Assembly: GCA_036525535.1 (NCBI GenBank)
Contig: DATDAH010000244.1
Coordinates: forward strand, 6,338-70,337
DNA: 64,000 bases
Direction: 5' to 3'
Source of the DNA: DATDAH01 sp036525535
GTDB lineage: Bacteria; Actinomycetota; Acidimicrobiia; Acidimicrobiales; DATDAH01
Position 1 is the stretch's first letter. Each line of letters begins with the position of its first letter. Made by a program: the position numbers and the translations under genes. The notes below the pieces were generated by a model. That model did not search any database, was not told where the DNA came from, and saw only the letters and a list, made by a program, of their open reading frames with translations. Positions 27,966 to 36,541 of this stretch are shown one piece after another.

Positions 27966-28952
27966 GTGACCACCGCCACGCCGATCGGCGTCACCTTTGC
28001 CGGGTTCATGCCCCTGGGACCGCAGGTCGCCATCGACGTGGCCCGGGAGGCCGAGGGCCTCGGCTACTCGTCCTTCTGGACCGCGGAGACGACCGGGCCC
28101 GAAGCCTTCTCGCTGCTCGGCGTCGCCGCCGGGGTGGCGCCGGGCCTCGACCTCGGCACCGGCGTGCTGGCCCTGCAGCTCCGCACCCCGATGGTGACGG
28201 CCATGGGGGTGGCCACCCTGCAGGCCCTGGTCCCCGACCGCGACGTGCTGCTCGGCATCGGGATCTCGTCGCCGGTCGTGACCGAGCAGTGGCACGGCGT
28301 CCCGTACGGCGACCGGCCGCTCGACCGGGTGCGGGAGTACGTCGCGCTCGTGCGGGAATGCCTCAGCGGCGAGTCGGTCACCTTCCAAGGCGACTTCCAC
28401 GAGGTCCGTCGCTTCCGGCTCGGCATCCGCCAGGGCGAGCGGCAGCCGAAGATCGTCATCGGCGCCCTCAACTCCGGGATGCTGCGGCTGGCGGGCGAGA
28501 TCGCCGACGGCGTGCTCCTGAACTACCTGCCGGCCAGCCACGTACCTTGGACGGTCGAGCAGGTACGCAAGGGGGGCGACGCCGAGGTCTACGCCTACAT
28601 CCACCTCGGCGTGGCCGACCGGGATGCCGCCGCCGAGAACGCCCGGAAGGACCTCTTCTCCTACGCCGTGGTCGACGCCTACGCCAGGAGCTTCGAGCGG
28701 GCCGGCTTCGCCGACGAGGTGGCCGACATCCGCGAACGCCACGCCGCCAAGGACCGAGAGGGTGCGCTGGCCGCGGTGTCGGACCGCATGGTCGACGCCA
28801 TCGACGTCGTCGGCGACGCCGCCCACGTCCAGGCCACGATCAAGGACTACGTCGCCGCCGGCGTCGACCACCCCATCGTCATGCCCCTGCCGTGGGGCTC
28901 GGACCGCCGCCAGGTCATCACCGACACCCTCCGAGCCGCCATCCGCCGCTGA
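27966..28952 (+). CDS. LLM-class (F420-type) oxidoreductase
   Basis: A 328-residue luciferase-like barrel. Features include YSSFWTAETTGPEAFSLLG, LGTGVLALQLRTPMVTAMGVATLQ and LGIGISSPVVTEQWHGVPYGDRPLDR, typical of F420-dependent members. It resembles the LLM protein at 36542 in layout. Substrate unknown. GTG 27966 follows TAGCGT by exactly 6 bases. Confidence 0.88.
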   Translation: MTTATPIGVTFAGFMPLGPQVAIDVAREAEGLGYSSFWTAETTGPEAFSLLGVAAGVAPGLDLGTGVLALQLRTPMVTAMGVATLQALVPDRDVLLGIGISSPVVTEQWHGVPYGDRPLDRVREYVALVRECLSGESVTFQGDFHEVRRFRLGIRQGERQPKIVIGALNSGMLRLAGEIADGVLLNYLPASHVPWTVEQVRKGGDAEVYAYIHLGVADRDAAAENARKDLFSYAVVDAYARSFERAGFADEVADIRERHAAKDREGALAAVSDRMVDAIDVVGDAAHVQATIKDYVAAGVDHPIVMPLPWGSDRRQVITDTLRAAIRR

Positions 28953-29006
28953 CCGTTCTGGCCCCTCATCTACCGGCCAGAGGGAGAGGATCGGAGGCCA
29001 GAACGG
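28953..29006. terminator. Bidirectional hairpin between convergent genes
   Basis: Perfect 11-base arms CCGTTCTGGCC (28953-28963) and GGCCAGAACGG (28996-29006) enclose a 32-base loop. The element begins directly after the LLM stop codon and ends 6 bases before the stop of the opposing NTF2-like gene. There is no T-run, so it is either an intrinsic-like terminator without U-tract or an RNA end-stabilising hairpin. Confidence 0.6.
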
Positions 29007-29012
29007 GCGTGG

Positions 29013-29957
29013 TCAGGGGTCGAGCTCGGGGACGACCAACCCTTCCGGGAGTTGGCCGCCGGCGGCGATCCAGTCCATGACCACCTGGGGGGCCTCGTCG
29101 GGGTTGTAGCAGTCCTCTTCGTAGGACCACTGGTCGTCGCCGGCGTAGTGGAGGACGACGCAGGCGGGGAACTCGTAGGTCGTGTCGCCGCCGGTGGGGT
29201 CGGGCAGGCGGTTGCCGGCGACGAAGACCACCCGGTTGCCGTCGATGCCGTACCAGTGGGTCGGGAAGTCCATCTCGGGGAAGGGCTGCATGACCCCGAC
29301 GATCCAGTCCTTGATCTCCGCCCGGCCGTTGAAGCGACCGTAGTGGTGCTCGTAGTAGCGGGCGTCCTCGACGAACTGCTTGGACCAGGTCTCCCAGTCG
29401 CCGGTCTCCACCGCCTGACGGCCCCGCTCGACGTAGCGCTGGAAGGCGGCCTCGACCTCGCTGTGCTCGTGCTCGGGCGGGCGGGGCAGGGGCGCCCAGT
29501 CCTCGGGGGCGACGAGCTCGTCGTTCTCCGACGTCTCCTTGGAGCCCCCGGCCCGGTACCAGTTGCCGACCGCCCGGTTGGCGTCGGCCGGGTTGTAGAA
29601 GTCCTCTTCGCGGGACCACGTCCCGTCACCGGCGTAGTCGATGAGGCTGATGTTGGGGAAGGAGTAGAAGGCGTCGCCGCCGGCCGGGTCAGGCAGGTGG
29701 TTCCAGATGTAGAACGCCACCCGGTCGCCCTCGATCACGTGCCAGTCCACCGAGAAGGTCATGTTCGGGAACGGCGCCATGGCGTCCACGATCCAGTCGT
29801 GGATCGCCGGCTGGCCGTGGAAGACCCCCAGGTTGTGCTCGATGTACTGGGCGTCGTCGGTGAACAGCGCGGCCCAGGCCGGCCAGTCCCGGTTCTCGAC
29901 CCCTCGACGGATGAACTCGGCGAACGCTTCCTCGACTTCTTCCCGCGGGTGTGCCAT
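29013..29957 (-). CDS. Tandem NTF2/SnoaL-like protein
   Basis: A 314-residue protein made of two homologous SnoaL-like halves, about residues 1-125 and 160-285. Shared landmarks are EV(E)xAF near each start, YIEHNLG versus YYEHHYG, DWIVDAM versus DWIVGVM, LPDPAGGD versus LPDPTGGD, and EDFYNPADA versus EDCYNPDEA. The fold hosts isomerases, hydratases and cyclases; no activity can be assigned. ATG 29957 is chosen since TACCTT lies 8 bases upstream. Confidence 0.83.
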   Translation of the reverse strand: MAHPREEVEEAFAEFIRRGVENRDWPAWAALFTDDAQYIEHNLGVFHGQPAIHDWIVDAMAPFPNMTFSVDWHVIEGDRVAFYIWNHLPDPAGGDAFYSFPNISLIDYAGDGTWSREEDFYNPADANRAVGNWYRAGGSKETSENDELVAPEDWAPLPRPPEHEHSEVEAAFQRYVERGRQAVETGDWETWSKQFVEDARYYEHHYGRFNGRAEIKDWIVGVMQPFPEMDFPTHWYGIDGNRVVFVAGNRLPDPTGGDTTYEFPACVVLHYAGDDQWSYEEDCYNPDEAPQVVMDWIAAGGQLPEGLVVPELDP

Positions 29958-30000
29958 GCGCGGCGAAGGTAATGCACGCTGAGCCGTACGCTCTCCGCCC

Positions 30001-30786
30001 GTGCAGCTGGTCGGGAAGGTCGTGGTCATCACGGGCGGTGGCAACGGCATCGGGGCGGCGATGGCCCGACGCTTCGCCGAGGAGGGTCCGGCGGCCGTGG
30101 TGGTGGCGGACATCGACGGTGACGCGGCCGCCGCGGTGGCCGACGAGATCGGCGGCCGGCCCGTCACCGTCGACGTGGCCGACGAGGCCCAGGTGCAGGA
30201 GCTGGTCGCCTCGACCCTGCGGGACCACGGCCGGATCGACCTGTTCTGTGCCAATGCCGGCGTGGGCGCCTTCGGCGGGGTCGAGGTCCCCGACGAGGCC
30301 TGGCAGCGCTCCTGGGCCGTCAACGTCATGGCCCACGTCTACGCCGCCCGGGCCCTGCTCCCGGACTGGCTGGAGCGGGACGAGGGCTACCTCCTCCACA
30401 CCGCGTCGGCCGCCGGCCTCCTGACCAACATCGGCGCCGCGCCCTACTCGGTGTCCAAGCACGCCGTGGTGGGACTGGCCGAATGGCTGTCCATGACCCA
30501 CGGCGGCGGTGGGGTGCGCTTCTCCTGCCTGTGCCCCATGGGCGTGCGCACCAACATGGTCGCCGGGGGCAAGGACGTCGCGGCCGGAGCGGTGGTCATC
30601 AACCAGGGCCTGATCGAGCCCGAGGAGTGTGCCGAGGCGGCCGTGGACGGCCTGGCCAATGAGCGCTTCCTGATCCTGCCCCACCCCGAGGTGGCCGAGT
30701 TCGTGCTCCGCAAGGCGACCGACCACGACCGCTGGTTGGCCGGGATGCGCCGACTGCAGGCGACCATCGAGGGAGGCCTGTCGTGA
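30001..30786 (+). CDS. Short-chain dehydrogenase/reductase
   Basis: A classical SDR of 261 residues: TGGGNGIG (cofactor loop), VADIDGD (acidic residue after beta-2, favouring NAD), CANAGVG, HTASAAG and the YSVSK catalytic motif. The substrate is unknown. GTG 30001 follows TACGCT by 8 bases. The stop overlaps the DUF2207 start (GTGA), although a functional link is not obvious. Confidence 0.88.
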   Translation: MQLVGKVVVITGGGNGIGAAMARRFAEEGPAAVVVADIDGDAAAAVADEIGGRPVTVDVADEAQVQELVASTLRDHGRIDLFCANAGVGAFGGVEVPDEAWQRSWAVNVMAHVYAARALLPDWLERDEGYLLHTASAAGLLTNIGAAPYSVSKHAVVGLAEWLSMTHGGGGVRFSCLCPMGVRTNMVAGGKDVAAGAVVINQGLIEPEECAEAAVDGLANERFLILPHPEVAEFVLRKATDHDRWLAGMRRLQATIEGGLS

Positions 30787-32720
30787 GGCAGGCCAAGAAG
30801 CTCTTGGGCGTCCTGTTCCCGCTTTTGCTCATCGGCGGTTTCGCGATCATCGGTGCCCTCTCGGGCGACGTCGACGACGGCTCCGGCTCCGACAAGTCGT
30901 TCGACCTCGAGTCGATCGACGTGAACAGCGCGCTGCGCCGTGACGGTGTCCTCCTCGTGCGCGAGGAGGTGACCTACGACTTCGACGGCACGTTCAACGT
31001 CGGCACCCGCGACTTCGACGCCGGGCCCTGGGCCATCACCGACATCCGGGCCTACGAGGACGACCAGCCGTTGGACACCATCACCAACACGCCCACCCTG
31101 TTCGAGTGGGACATCTCCGCCGCCTCGGGCACCCACACCTACGAGCTGCGCTACGAGGTCCGCGACGCCGTCATCGCCTGGCCCGATGTGGTCGAGCTGA
31201 ACTGGCAGTGGGTGGGCCGCGACGTGCCCGTCGGCGTGGACCACCACGAGGTGACGCTGCGCGTCCCCGGCGACGGCGAGGGCGTCCGGGCCTGGGCCCA
31301 TGGCCCCCTCAACGGCACCATCGACGTCGACGGTCGCGTCGTGCACACCGACATCGACGACCTCGCCTCGTACACCTTCCTCGAGACCCGGGTCATCGCC
31401 CCCCGCAGCCGTTTCGCGGAAGGGCTGCCCGAGGGTCGGGTGGGTGCCACCGAGCCTGGCGACTACGACACCTCCTGTGACCTCTACCGCCAGGCCCTGG
31501 AGACCGACGGTTCGCTGACCGCTCGCGAGATCCGCCGCCTGGTGGCCGACTACCCGCCCTGCGCCGACCTCCCGCCGGTCGAAACGGCACCGCAGCAGGA
31601 GCGGATCGTCGCTGAGGAGACGGCCCTGGCCGAGGAGGCCAATCGGGCCCGGGCCGAGTTCGAAGCGGAGCAACAGGAGAAGGAGGACCGGCGGCGGTCG
31701 CTGACCCTTGCCGCACCGTTCCTGATCGGCGGCGTCCTCTTGCTGGCCTGGGTGGTCTGGCGCAAGTGGGGCAAGGAGCCGGACCTGACCGCCGAGATCG
31801 ACTACTGGCGGGAGGTCCCCGACGACCCACCGGCGGTGGCCATCGCCCTGCAGGACTGGGGCTACGTCGACACCGACGCCTTCTCCGCGACCGTCGTCGA
31901 CCTCGCCCAGCGGGGCTACCTCACGATCGAGGAGACCAACCGGGACCACAGGTTCATCGCCACCGACAAGTCCCGCGACGGCCTGATCGAGTTCGAGCGG
32001 ATGACCATGACCCGGCTCTTCGAGAACGGCGACGAGTCGAGCCAGAAGCAGCTCACGAGCTGGGCCAAAGCGCACCGGACCGACGCCGCCTCCTGGCTGA
32101 GCTCGTTCACGAACGCCGTGCAGAGGACCTACCGGGCCAAGGGCTACCAGGTGCGGGGCCAAGCCACGGGCTGGATCCTCTACGGGTTGCTCATCGGTGG
32201 GCTCGGCCTCTTCGCCGCCGCCGCCCTCGCCAACGAAGCCTTCGCCGCCGGCGGTGCCGCCATCGGCGCGGCGGTCGTCCTGTTGGCCTGCATGGTGCTG
32301 CTCCGGCGGCGGACGGTGGCGGGGGCCCAGCGCTACGCCGAGTGGAACGGCCTCAAGAAGTTCTTGAAGGACTTCTCCCAGCTCCAGGACGCCCCGTCAG
32401 GGCACATGGCGCTCTACGAGCGCTACCTCGTCGCCGCCGTCACCCTCGGCGTGGCCGACGAGCTGGTCGATGCCCTGCGGGTCCGCATCCCGGAGATCGC
32501 GAACGATCCGACGTTCGCCACCTGGTACGTCGGCAGTCGCACGGCGACCGGTTTCGGCTCGTTCAGCTCCCTGGGGGACTTCAGCTCCGGCCTGTCGGCC
32601 GCGACGGCGTCCTCCTTCCGACCCCCGTCCTCCTCCGGCTCGTCCGGCGGCGGCGGGGGCGGCGGGTTCTCCGGTGGCGGCGGTGGGGGTGGCGGCGGTG
32701 GCGGCTTCGGCGCCCGCTGA
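30783..32720 (+). CDS. DUF2207 membrane protein with Gly-rich tail
   Basis: A 645-residue membrane protein. An N-terminal signal-anchor (about 10-27) precedes an extracytoplasmic DUF2207 domain (about 40-290, with VREEVTYDF and ELNWQWVG). A helix follows near 305-322, then a cytoplasmic domain, a pair of helices near 465-510, and finally a tail of Ser and Gly with long GGGGG runs (last ~45 residues). The layout is standard for the family, whose function is unknown. The start GTG overlaps the SDR stop. Confidence 0.88.
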   Translation: MRQAKKLLGVLFPLLLIGGFAIIGALSGDVDDGSGSDKSFDLESIDVNSALRRDGVLLVREEVTYDFDGTFNVGTRDFDAGPWAITDIRAYEDDQPLDTITNTPTLFEWDISAASGTHTYELRYEVRDAVIAWPDVVELNWQWVGRDVPVGVDHHEVTLRVPGDGEGVRAWAHGPLNGTIDVDGRVVHTDIDDLASYTFLETRVIAPRSRFAEGLPEGRVGATEPGDYDTSCDLYRQALETDGSLTAREIRRLVADYPPCADLPPVETAPQQERIVAEETALAEEANRARAEFEAEQQEKEDRRRSLTLAAPFLIGGVLLLAWVVWRKWGKEPDLTAEIDYWREVPDDPPAVAIALQDWGYVDTDAFSATVVDLAQRGYLTIEETNRDHRFIATDKSRDGLIEFERMTMTRLFENGDESSQKQLTSWAKAHRTDAASWLSSFTNAVQRTYRAKGYQVRGQATGWILYGLLIGGLGLFAAAALANEAFAAGGAAIGAAVVLLACMVLLRRRTVAGAQRYAEWNGLKKFLKDFSQLQDAPSGHMALYERYLVAAVTLGVADELVDALRVRIPEIANDPTFATWYVGSRTATGFGSFSSLGDFSSGLSAATASSFRPPSSSGSSGGGGGGGFSGGGGGGGGGGGFGAR

Positions 32721-32762
32721 CCCGGGCGGCCCAGGAACCTTCGGCAGGGATCGACGTCGACG

Positions 32763-33866
32763 GTGACTGGCGCCGAAGGATCGGGGGATGTCGGTGACCC
32801 GACCCTCGCGGTCTACGAGGCGCGGGCTGCGGACTGGGCCGCGGAACACACGGCCGCACACCCGAAGCGCGCCTCGGCGCTGGCGGCCCGCTCAGGTGAC
32901 GGCCCGGTCGTCGACCTCGGTTGCGGCCCCGGCTGGCACCTGCCGCACCTCGGGCCGGACGCCATCGCCCTCGACGGGGCCCGGGCGATGCTCGACCTCG
33001 TCCCCGGTTACGCGCCGGTCCCGCGGGTCCAGGCCCGGCTGGAGGCCCTCCCGCTCCGCCGGGGCGCCTTGGGCGGGGCGTGGGCAGCCAAGTCCTATGT
33101 CCACCTCGGCCGGTCCGACGTCCCGCTGGCGCTCGCCGACCTCCACCGGGCCTTGGCCGTCGGGGCGCCGGCCGACCTGACCCTCTTCGGCGGTGACGTC
33201 GACGCGCACGCCTTCGCCGACGACCCGTTCGCCGGACGCCGCTTCTCGGGCTGGCCCGAGACGATGCTGCGCGATGTGCTCGTCGGGGGTGGGTTCACGG
33301 TCGATGACGTGGAGGTCGAGCCCCGCTCCGACGGCATCCCCTACCTGCTCGCCTCCGTACGCCGGGCGCGGACGCTGCCCGACACGGTCGGAGCGGGCAT
33401 GCGCCTGCTGGTGTGCGGTCTGAACCCGAGCGTCTACTCCGCGGACGTGGGGACGGGCTTCGCCCGACCGGGCAACCGCTACTGGCCGGCCGCCCTCGCC
33501 GCCGGCCTGGTCAGCCGCGACCGGGACGCCCGCCACGCCCTCGTCGCCCACGGGATCGGCATGACGGACCTGGTCAAGCGGGCCACACCCCGGGCCGACG
33601 CCCTGACCACCGACGAGTACCGCGCCGGCGCCGAGCGGGTCGAGCGGCTGGTCCGGTGGCTCCAGCCCGGCGCGGTGGTCATGGTCGGCCTCGCCGGTTG
33701 GCGGGCCGCCGTCGACCGTAAGGCCGTGGCCGGGATCCAGTCCGAGCCCTTCGGCAACCGGCCGGTCTACGTCATGCCCAGCACCAGCGGCCTGAACGCC
33801 TCCAGCCGCCTCGACGACCTGACCGACCACCTCCGTCAGTCCGCCGCCCTCGCCGATCAGGCGTAG
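32763..33866 (+). CDS. Methyltransferase - Mug-type DNA glycosylase fusion
   Basis: Two domains in 367 residues. Residues 1-205 resemble a class I SAM-dependent methyltransferase (motif I VVDLGCGPGW near 49), though the later motifs are weak. From about 213 the protein is a mismatch-specific uracil/thymine glycosylase of the Mug type: VCGLNPSVYSADVG (catalytic GLNP region), FARPGNRYWPAAL, GMTDLVKRATP and MPSTSGLNA. It would remove uracil or thymine mispaired with G. The methyltransferase substrate is unknown. Start GTG 32763 is the least certain part. The TAG stop forms part of the next gene's -10. Confidence 0.85.
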   Translation: MTGAEGSGDVGDPTLAVYEARAADWAAEHTAAHPKRASALAARSGDGPVVDLGCGPGWHLPHLGPDAIALDGARAMLDLVPGYAPVPRVQARLEALPLRRGALGGAWAAKSYVHLGRSDVPLALADLHRALAVGAPADLTLFGGDVDAHAFADDPFAGRRFSGWPETMLRDVLVGGGFTVDDVEVEPRSDGIPYLLASVRRARTLPDTVGAGMRLLVCGLNPSVYSADVGTGFARPGNRYWPAALAAGLVSRDRDARHALVAHGIGMTDLVKRATPRADALTTDEYRAGAERVERLVRWLQPGAVVMVGLAGWRAAVDRKAVAGIQSEPFGNRPVYVMPSTSGLNASSRLDDLTDHLRQSAALADQA

Positions 33867-33869
33867 GTT
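33864..33869 (+). promoter_or_regulatory. -10 element overlapping a TAG stop codon
   Basis: TAGGTT ends 6 bases before ATG 33876. Its first three bases are the stop codon of the methyltransferase-Mug gene, repeating the arrangement at 15520-15525 with the same hexamer. Confidence 0.5.
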
Positions 33870-33875
33870 CTGGCC

Positions 33876-34862
33876 ATGCCGCTGCGCCTGGAGCCCGTCG
33901 ACGAGTACCTGCACGAACTGGGCCCGGAGACCACGTTCAACGAGTCGATGTACTTCAACGTGTACGACCCGGCCGAGCAGGTCGGCGGGTTCGTGCGCCT
34001 CGGGAACCGGGCCAACGAGGGTTATGCCGAGATGACGACCTGCCTCTATCTGCCTGACGGCCGGGTCGGCTTCATGTACCACCGGCCCGAGATCAGCGAC
34101 AACAAGGCCTTCACCGCGGGGGGCATGTCCTTCGAAGTGGTCGAGCCGTTCGAGGAGCTGCGGGTCGGCTACGAGGGCAAGGTCGTCATGCTCGAGGATC
34201 CCCTCGAGATGGCCGACCCCCGCAAGGCGTTCACGGAGAACCCCTACGAGCAGGCCAAGGTCGAGCTGACCTACACCCGGGTCAGCGATCCCATCGGGGG
34301 TGAGCCCACCGAGAACCACGAGCGGGAGGGCGAGGAGTTCGCCAAGGGCCACTACGAGCAGCTCAACGCCGCCACCGGCACCATCAGCGTGGGTGATCAG
34401 GAATGGGCCGTCTCCGGGCACGGCCTGCGGGACCACTCCTGGGGCCCCCGCACGTGGCAGGCCCCGTGGTACTACCGCTGGCTGACCGCCAACTTCGGCG
34501 ATGACTTCGGGTTCATGGGCTCCCGCATCGCCCGCCCCGACCGGGAAGGCATGCGGGGTGGGTTCATCTGGGACGGCGAGCGCATCGTCGGCTGCCACCA
34601 CCTCGAGATCAGCACCGACTGGACCGAGGCCGGGACCTACCACCGGGCCATCGAAGCCACCCTGCACCACGCCGAGGGGGCTTTGAAGGTCAAGGGCAAG
34701 GTGCTGAACCTGATCCCGCTGCGCAACCGCCGCGACGGCAGGGTCACCCGCATCTCCGAGGGCCTCACCGAGTGGACCCTGGAGGACGGTCGGGTGGGCT
34801 ACGGCCTGTCCGAGTACCTCGACCAGATCATCGACGACCAGCCCGTCGGCCTCGCCGAGTAG
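33876..34862 (+). CDS. DUF7064/7065-like (CrtC/AttH-like) protein
   Basis: A 328-residue soluble protein. Landmarks are FNESMYFNVYDP near residue 20, SGHGLRDHSWGPRTW near 185 and the Trp-rich WYYRWLTANFGDDFGFMGSR. These resemble actinobacterial lipocalin-like proteins distantly related to CrtC/AttH hydratase-like folds. They often lie near lipid or steroid genes. Function is not known and the family name is from memory only. Confidence 0.65.
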   Translation: MPLRLEPVDEYLHELGPETTFNESMYFNVYDPAEQVGGFVRLGNRANEGYAEMTTCLYLPDGRVGFMYHRPEISDNKAFTAGGMSFEVVEPFEELRVGYEGKVVMLEDPLEMADPRKAFTENPYEQAKVELTYTRVSDPIGGEPTENHEREGEEFAKGHYEQLNAATGTISVGDQEWAVSGHGLRDHSWGPRTWQAPWYYRWLTANFGDDFGFMGSRIARPDREGMRGGFIWDGERIVGCHHLEISTDWTEAGTYHRAIEATLHHAEGALKVKGKVLNLIPLRNRRDGRVTRISEGLTEWTLEDGRVGYGLSEYLDQIIDDQPVGLAE

Positions 34863-34866
34863 CCGG

Positions 34867-35835
34867 TCAGGCGGCGGCGGGCAGCGCCGGGCTGTCCGGG
34901 AGGGGGCGGCCGGCCTTGTCGACATGGCAGAGCCGGCGCCACGGGCCCGGCACCTGGTCCGCCTCGATGAACCCGGCCGCGACGACGGCGTCCAGGATCG
35001 GCCGGCAGGCTTCATAGCGCAGGGCGAGTCGGCGCTCGGAGCGGTTGGCCTTCGCCCAGGTCCGCAGCGGGGGCAGGCCCACCGTCGCGTAGATGCCCGG
35101 GTCGAGCATCGAGTCGAACAACTGGTGGATGCCGAAGGGGACGGTGTGGCGCATCCGCCAGCGCTCCCACCGGCTGGCCTCCTGCTGCAGCTCGGGCAGG
35201 CGCATGCGGGCGAAGGCCAGGTGTCGAGCCTCCTCCTGGCGGTGGTAGCGGTTGACCTCGGCCAGCAGGCGGTCGGTCTCCGGGTGCTCCGAGGCCAGTT
35301 TCTGCATCAGGTCGGGGATCTCCTCGCCGGCCAGGACGAACACGTAGAGCAGCACGTCATGGCGCATCAGACCGCGCTGGATCTGCTTGCGCACGAACAT
35401 CGGGAGGCCGTGCAGGAGGAGGCGGGGAGCCGTCGGCCCGATGTGCTCGACCAGGCGCAGGAAGGCCCGGGAGTGTCGGGTCTCCTCCCCCATCTCGTGC
35501 AGGGCGTAGGTGCTGCGGGTGTCGACGATGTGGCGGCTCTCGGCCAGGGCCAGGGCGAAGGCGGAGATGAGCACGGTCTCGAAGCGGACACCGGACTCCA
35601 GGAGCGACGCCACCTCCTCCCGGGAGAGGGTGGCCCGCTGCTCGGGCGTGAGCCCGTACTCGTCGGGGTCGATGGAGAGCAGGGCGTCGGGAATGAGCTG
35701 ACCGTCGGCGAGCTCGCCCCAGGCAAAGCGCTCTTCGGGCTCGATGACCCGTCGGACCGAGGCCGTGTTGAGGCGCTCGACCCGGAGGGTGACGGCATCG
35801 TCCCGTTCGGTCGGGTGGGTCACGGTTGCGGCCAT
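34867..35835 (-). CDS. AurF-like diiron oxygenase
   Basis: A 322-residue helical protein of the AurF/p-aminobenzoate N-oxygenase-like diiron group. Metal-ligand motifs are visible as HEMGEETRH (residues 113-121), GEEIPD (about 170) and QEEARHLAFAR (about 200). Relatives hydroxylate or N-oxygenate small molecules; the substrate here is unknown. It is divergent from a TetR regulator across 57 bases containing two AT-rich palindromes, so TetR control is likely. Confidence 0.85.
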   Translation of the reverse strand: MAATVTHPTERDDAVTLRVERLNTASVRRVIEPEERFAWGELADGQLIPDALLSIDPDEYGLTPEQRATLSREEVASLLESGVRFETVLISAFALALAESRHIVDTRSTYALHEMGEETRHSRAFLRLVEHIGPTAPRLLLHGLPMFVRKQIQRGLMRHDVLLYVFVLAGEEIPDLMQKLASEHPETDRLLAEVNRYHRQEEARHLAFARMRLPELQQEASRWERWRMRHTVPFGIHQLFDSMLDPGIYATVGLPPLRTWAKANRSERRLALRYEACRPILDAVVAAGFIEADQVPGPWRRLCHVDKAGRPLPDSPALPAAA

Positions 35836-35858
35836 GGACCGACGATCGCACGCCGTTT

Positions 35859-35885
35859 CTTATAAGTCAATGATTCTTATAGAAT
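35859..35885. promoter_or_regulatory. AT-rich operator/promoter between AurF-like and TetR genes
   Basis: A striking AT island in GC-rich DNA. It holds the perfect palindrome CTTATAAG (35859-35866) and the inverted repeat ATTCT-N3-AGAAT (35873-35885). TAGAAT (35880-35885) lies 7 bases before the TetR GTG and can act as its -10; TATAAG read leftward could serve the AurF-like gene. A TetR dimer bound here would block both promoters. Confidence 0.6.
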
Positions 35886-35892
35886 TATTGCC

Positions 35893-36513
35893 GTGACCTC
35901 TGCCATAGCATTCGGCGCCATGGACGGGGCGAGGGTGGAGACCAAGGGCGAGCGCACCCGCCGGCGCCTGCTCGAGCTCGCTGTCGGCCGCTTCGCCGAG
36001 GACGGCTACCGGGCGACGTCGGTGTCGGCCATCGCTCGAGAAGCCGGCCTCACCCAGGCCGCGGTCTACGCCTACTTCGCCAACAAGGAGGCGTTGTTCG
36101 AGGCCGCCGTGGACCTCGACGCGGCCGAGCTCATTGCCGGGGCCCGGGCCCAACTGGACGAGGAGCTCCCGCTGGTCGAGCTGATCCCCGGGCTCCTGCT
36201 CCACCTGCGCCTGGGGGTCGAGCACCATCGCCTGGCCCGACGGGTGCTCGCCGGCCAGGAGCCCGAGGTCATCCATCGCCTCGCCGACCTCCCCGCCCTC
36301 CAAGCAATCACCTACGAGCTGGCGGGCCTGCTCCAGGCCGGTCAGGCGCGGGCCGAGGTGGCCACCGACGTCGACGCCGCCACGCTGGCCGTCGGCGTGG
36401 AGACCGTCGTCCTCGCGCTTCTGATGTCCGCCGTGCAGGTCCCGGGCGAAGCCGACAGCCGGATCCCGGGCATCGTCGCCGTCTTCCAAGCTCTCTTCCG
36501 CCCCCCGGCCTGA
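35893..36513 (+). CDS. TetR/AcrR-family regulator
   Basis: A 206-residue repressor-like protein. The HTH lies at about residues 20-65 (RRRLLELAVGRFAEDGYRATSVSAIAREAG, then YAYFANKEALFEAA). The start is GTG 35893, although a later ATG at 35920 still leaves the whole HTH. It probably controls itself and the divergent diiron oxygenase through the palindromes at 35859-35885. Effector unknown. Confidence 0.9.
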   Translation: MTSAIAFGAMDGARVETKGERTRRRLLELAVGRFAEDGYRATSVSAIAREAGLTQAAVYAYFANKEALFEAAVDLDAAELIAGARAQLDEELPLVELIPGLLLHLRLGVEHHRLARRVLAGQEPEVIHRLADLPALQAITYELAGLLQAGQARAEVATDVDAATLAVGVETVVLALLMSAVQVPGEADSRIPGIVAVFQALFRPPA

Positions 36514-36541
36514 GCCAGGCTGGGGCAGATCTCCGGCGAGA

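Noticed and set aside
32640..32717. GGC/GGT-rich repeat that could be taken for a repeat array
   Set aside because: It codes for the Gly-rich tail of the DUF2207 protein, a usual feature of the family.
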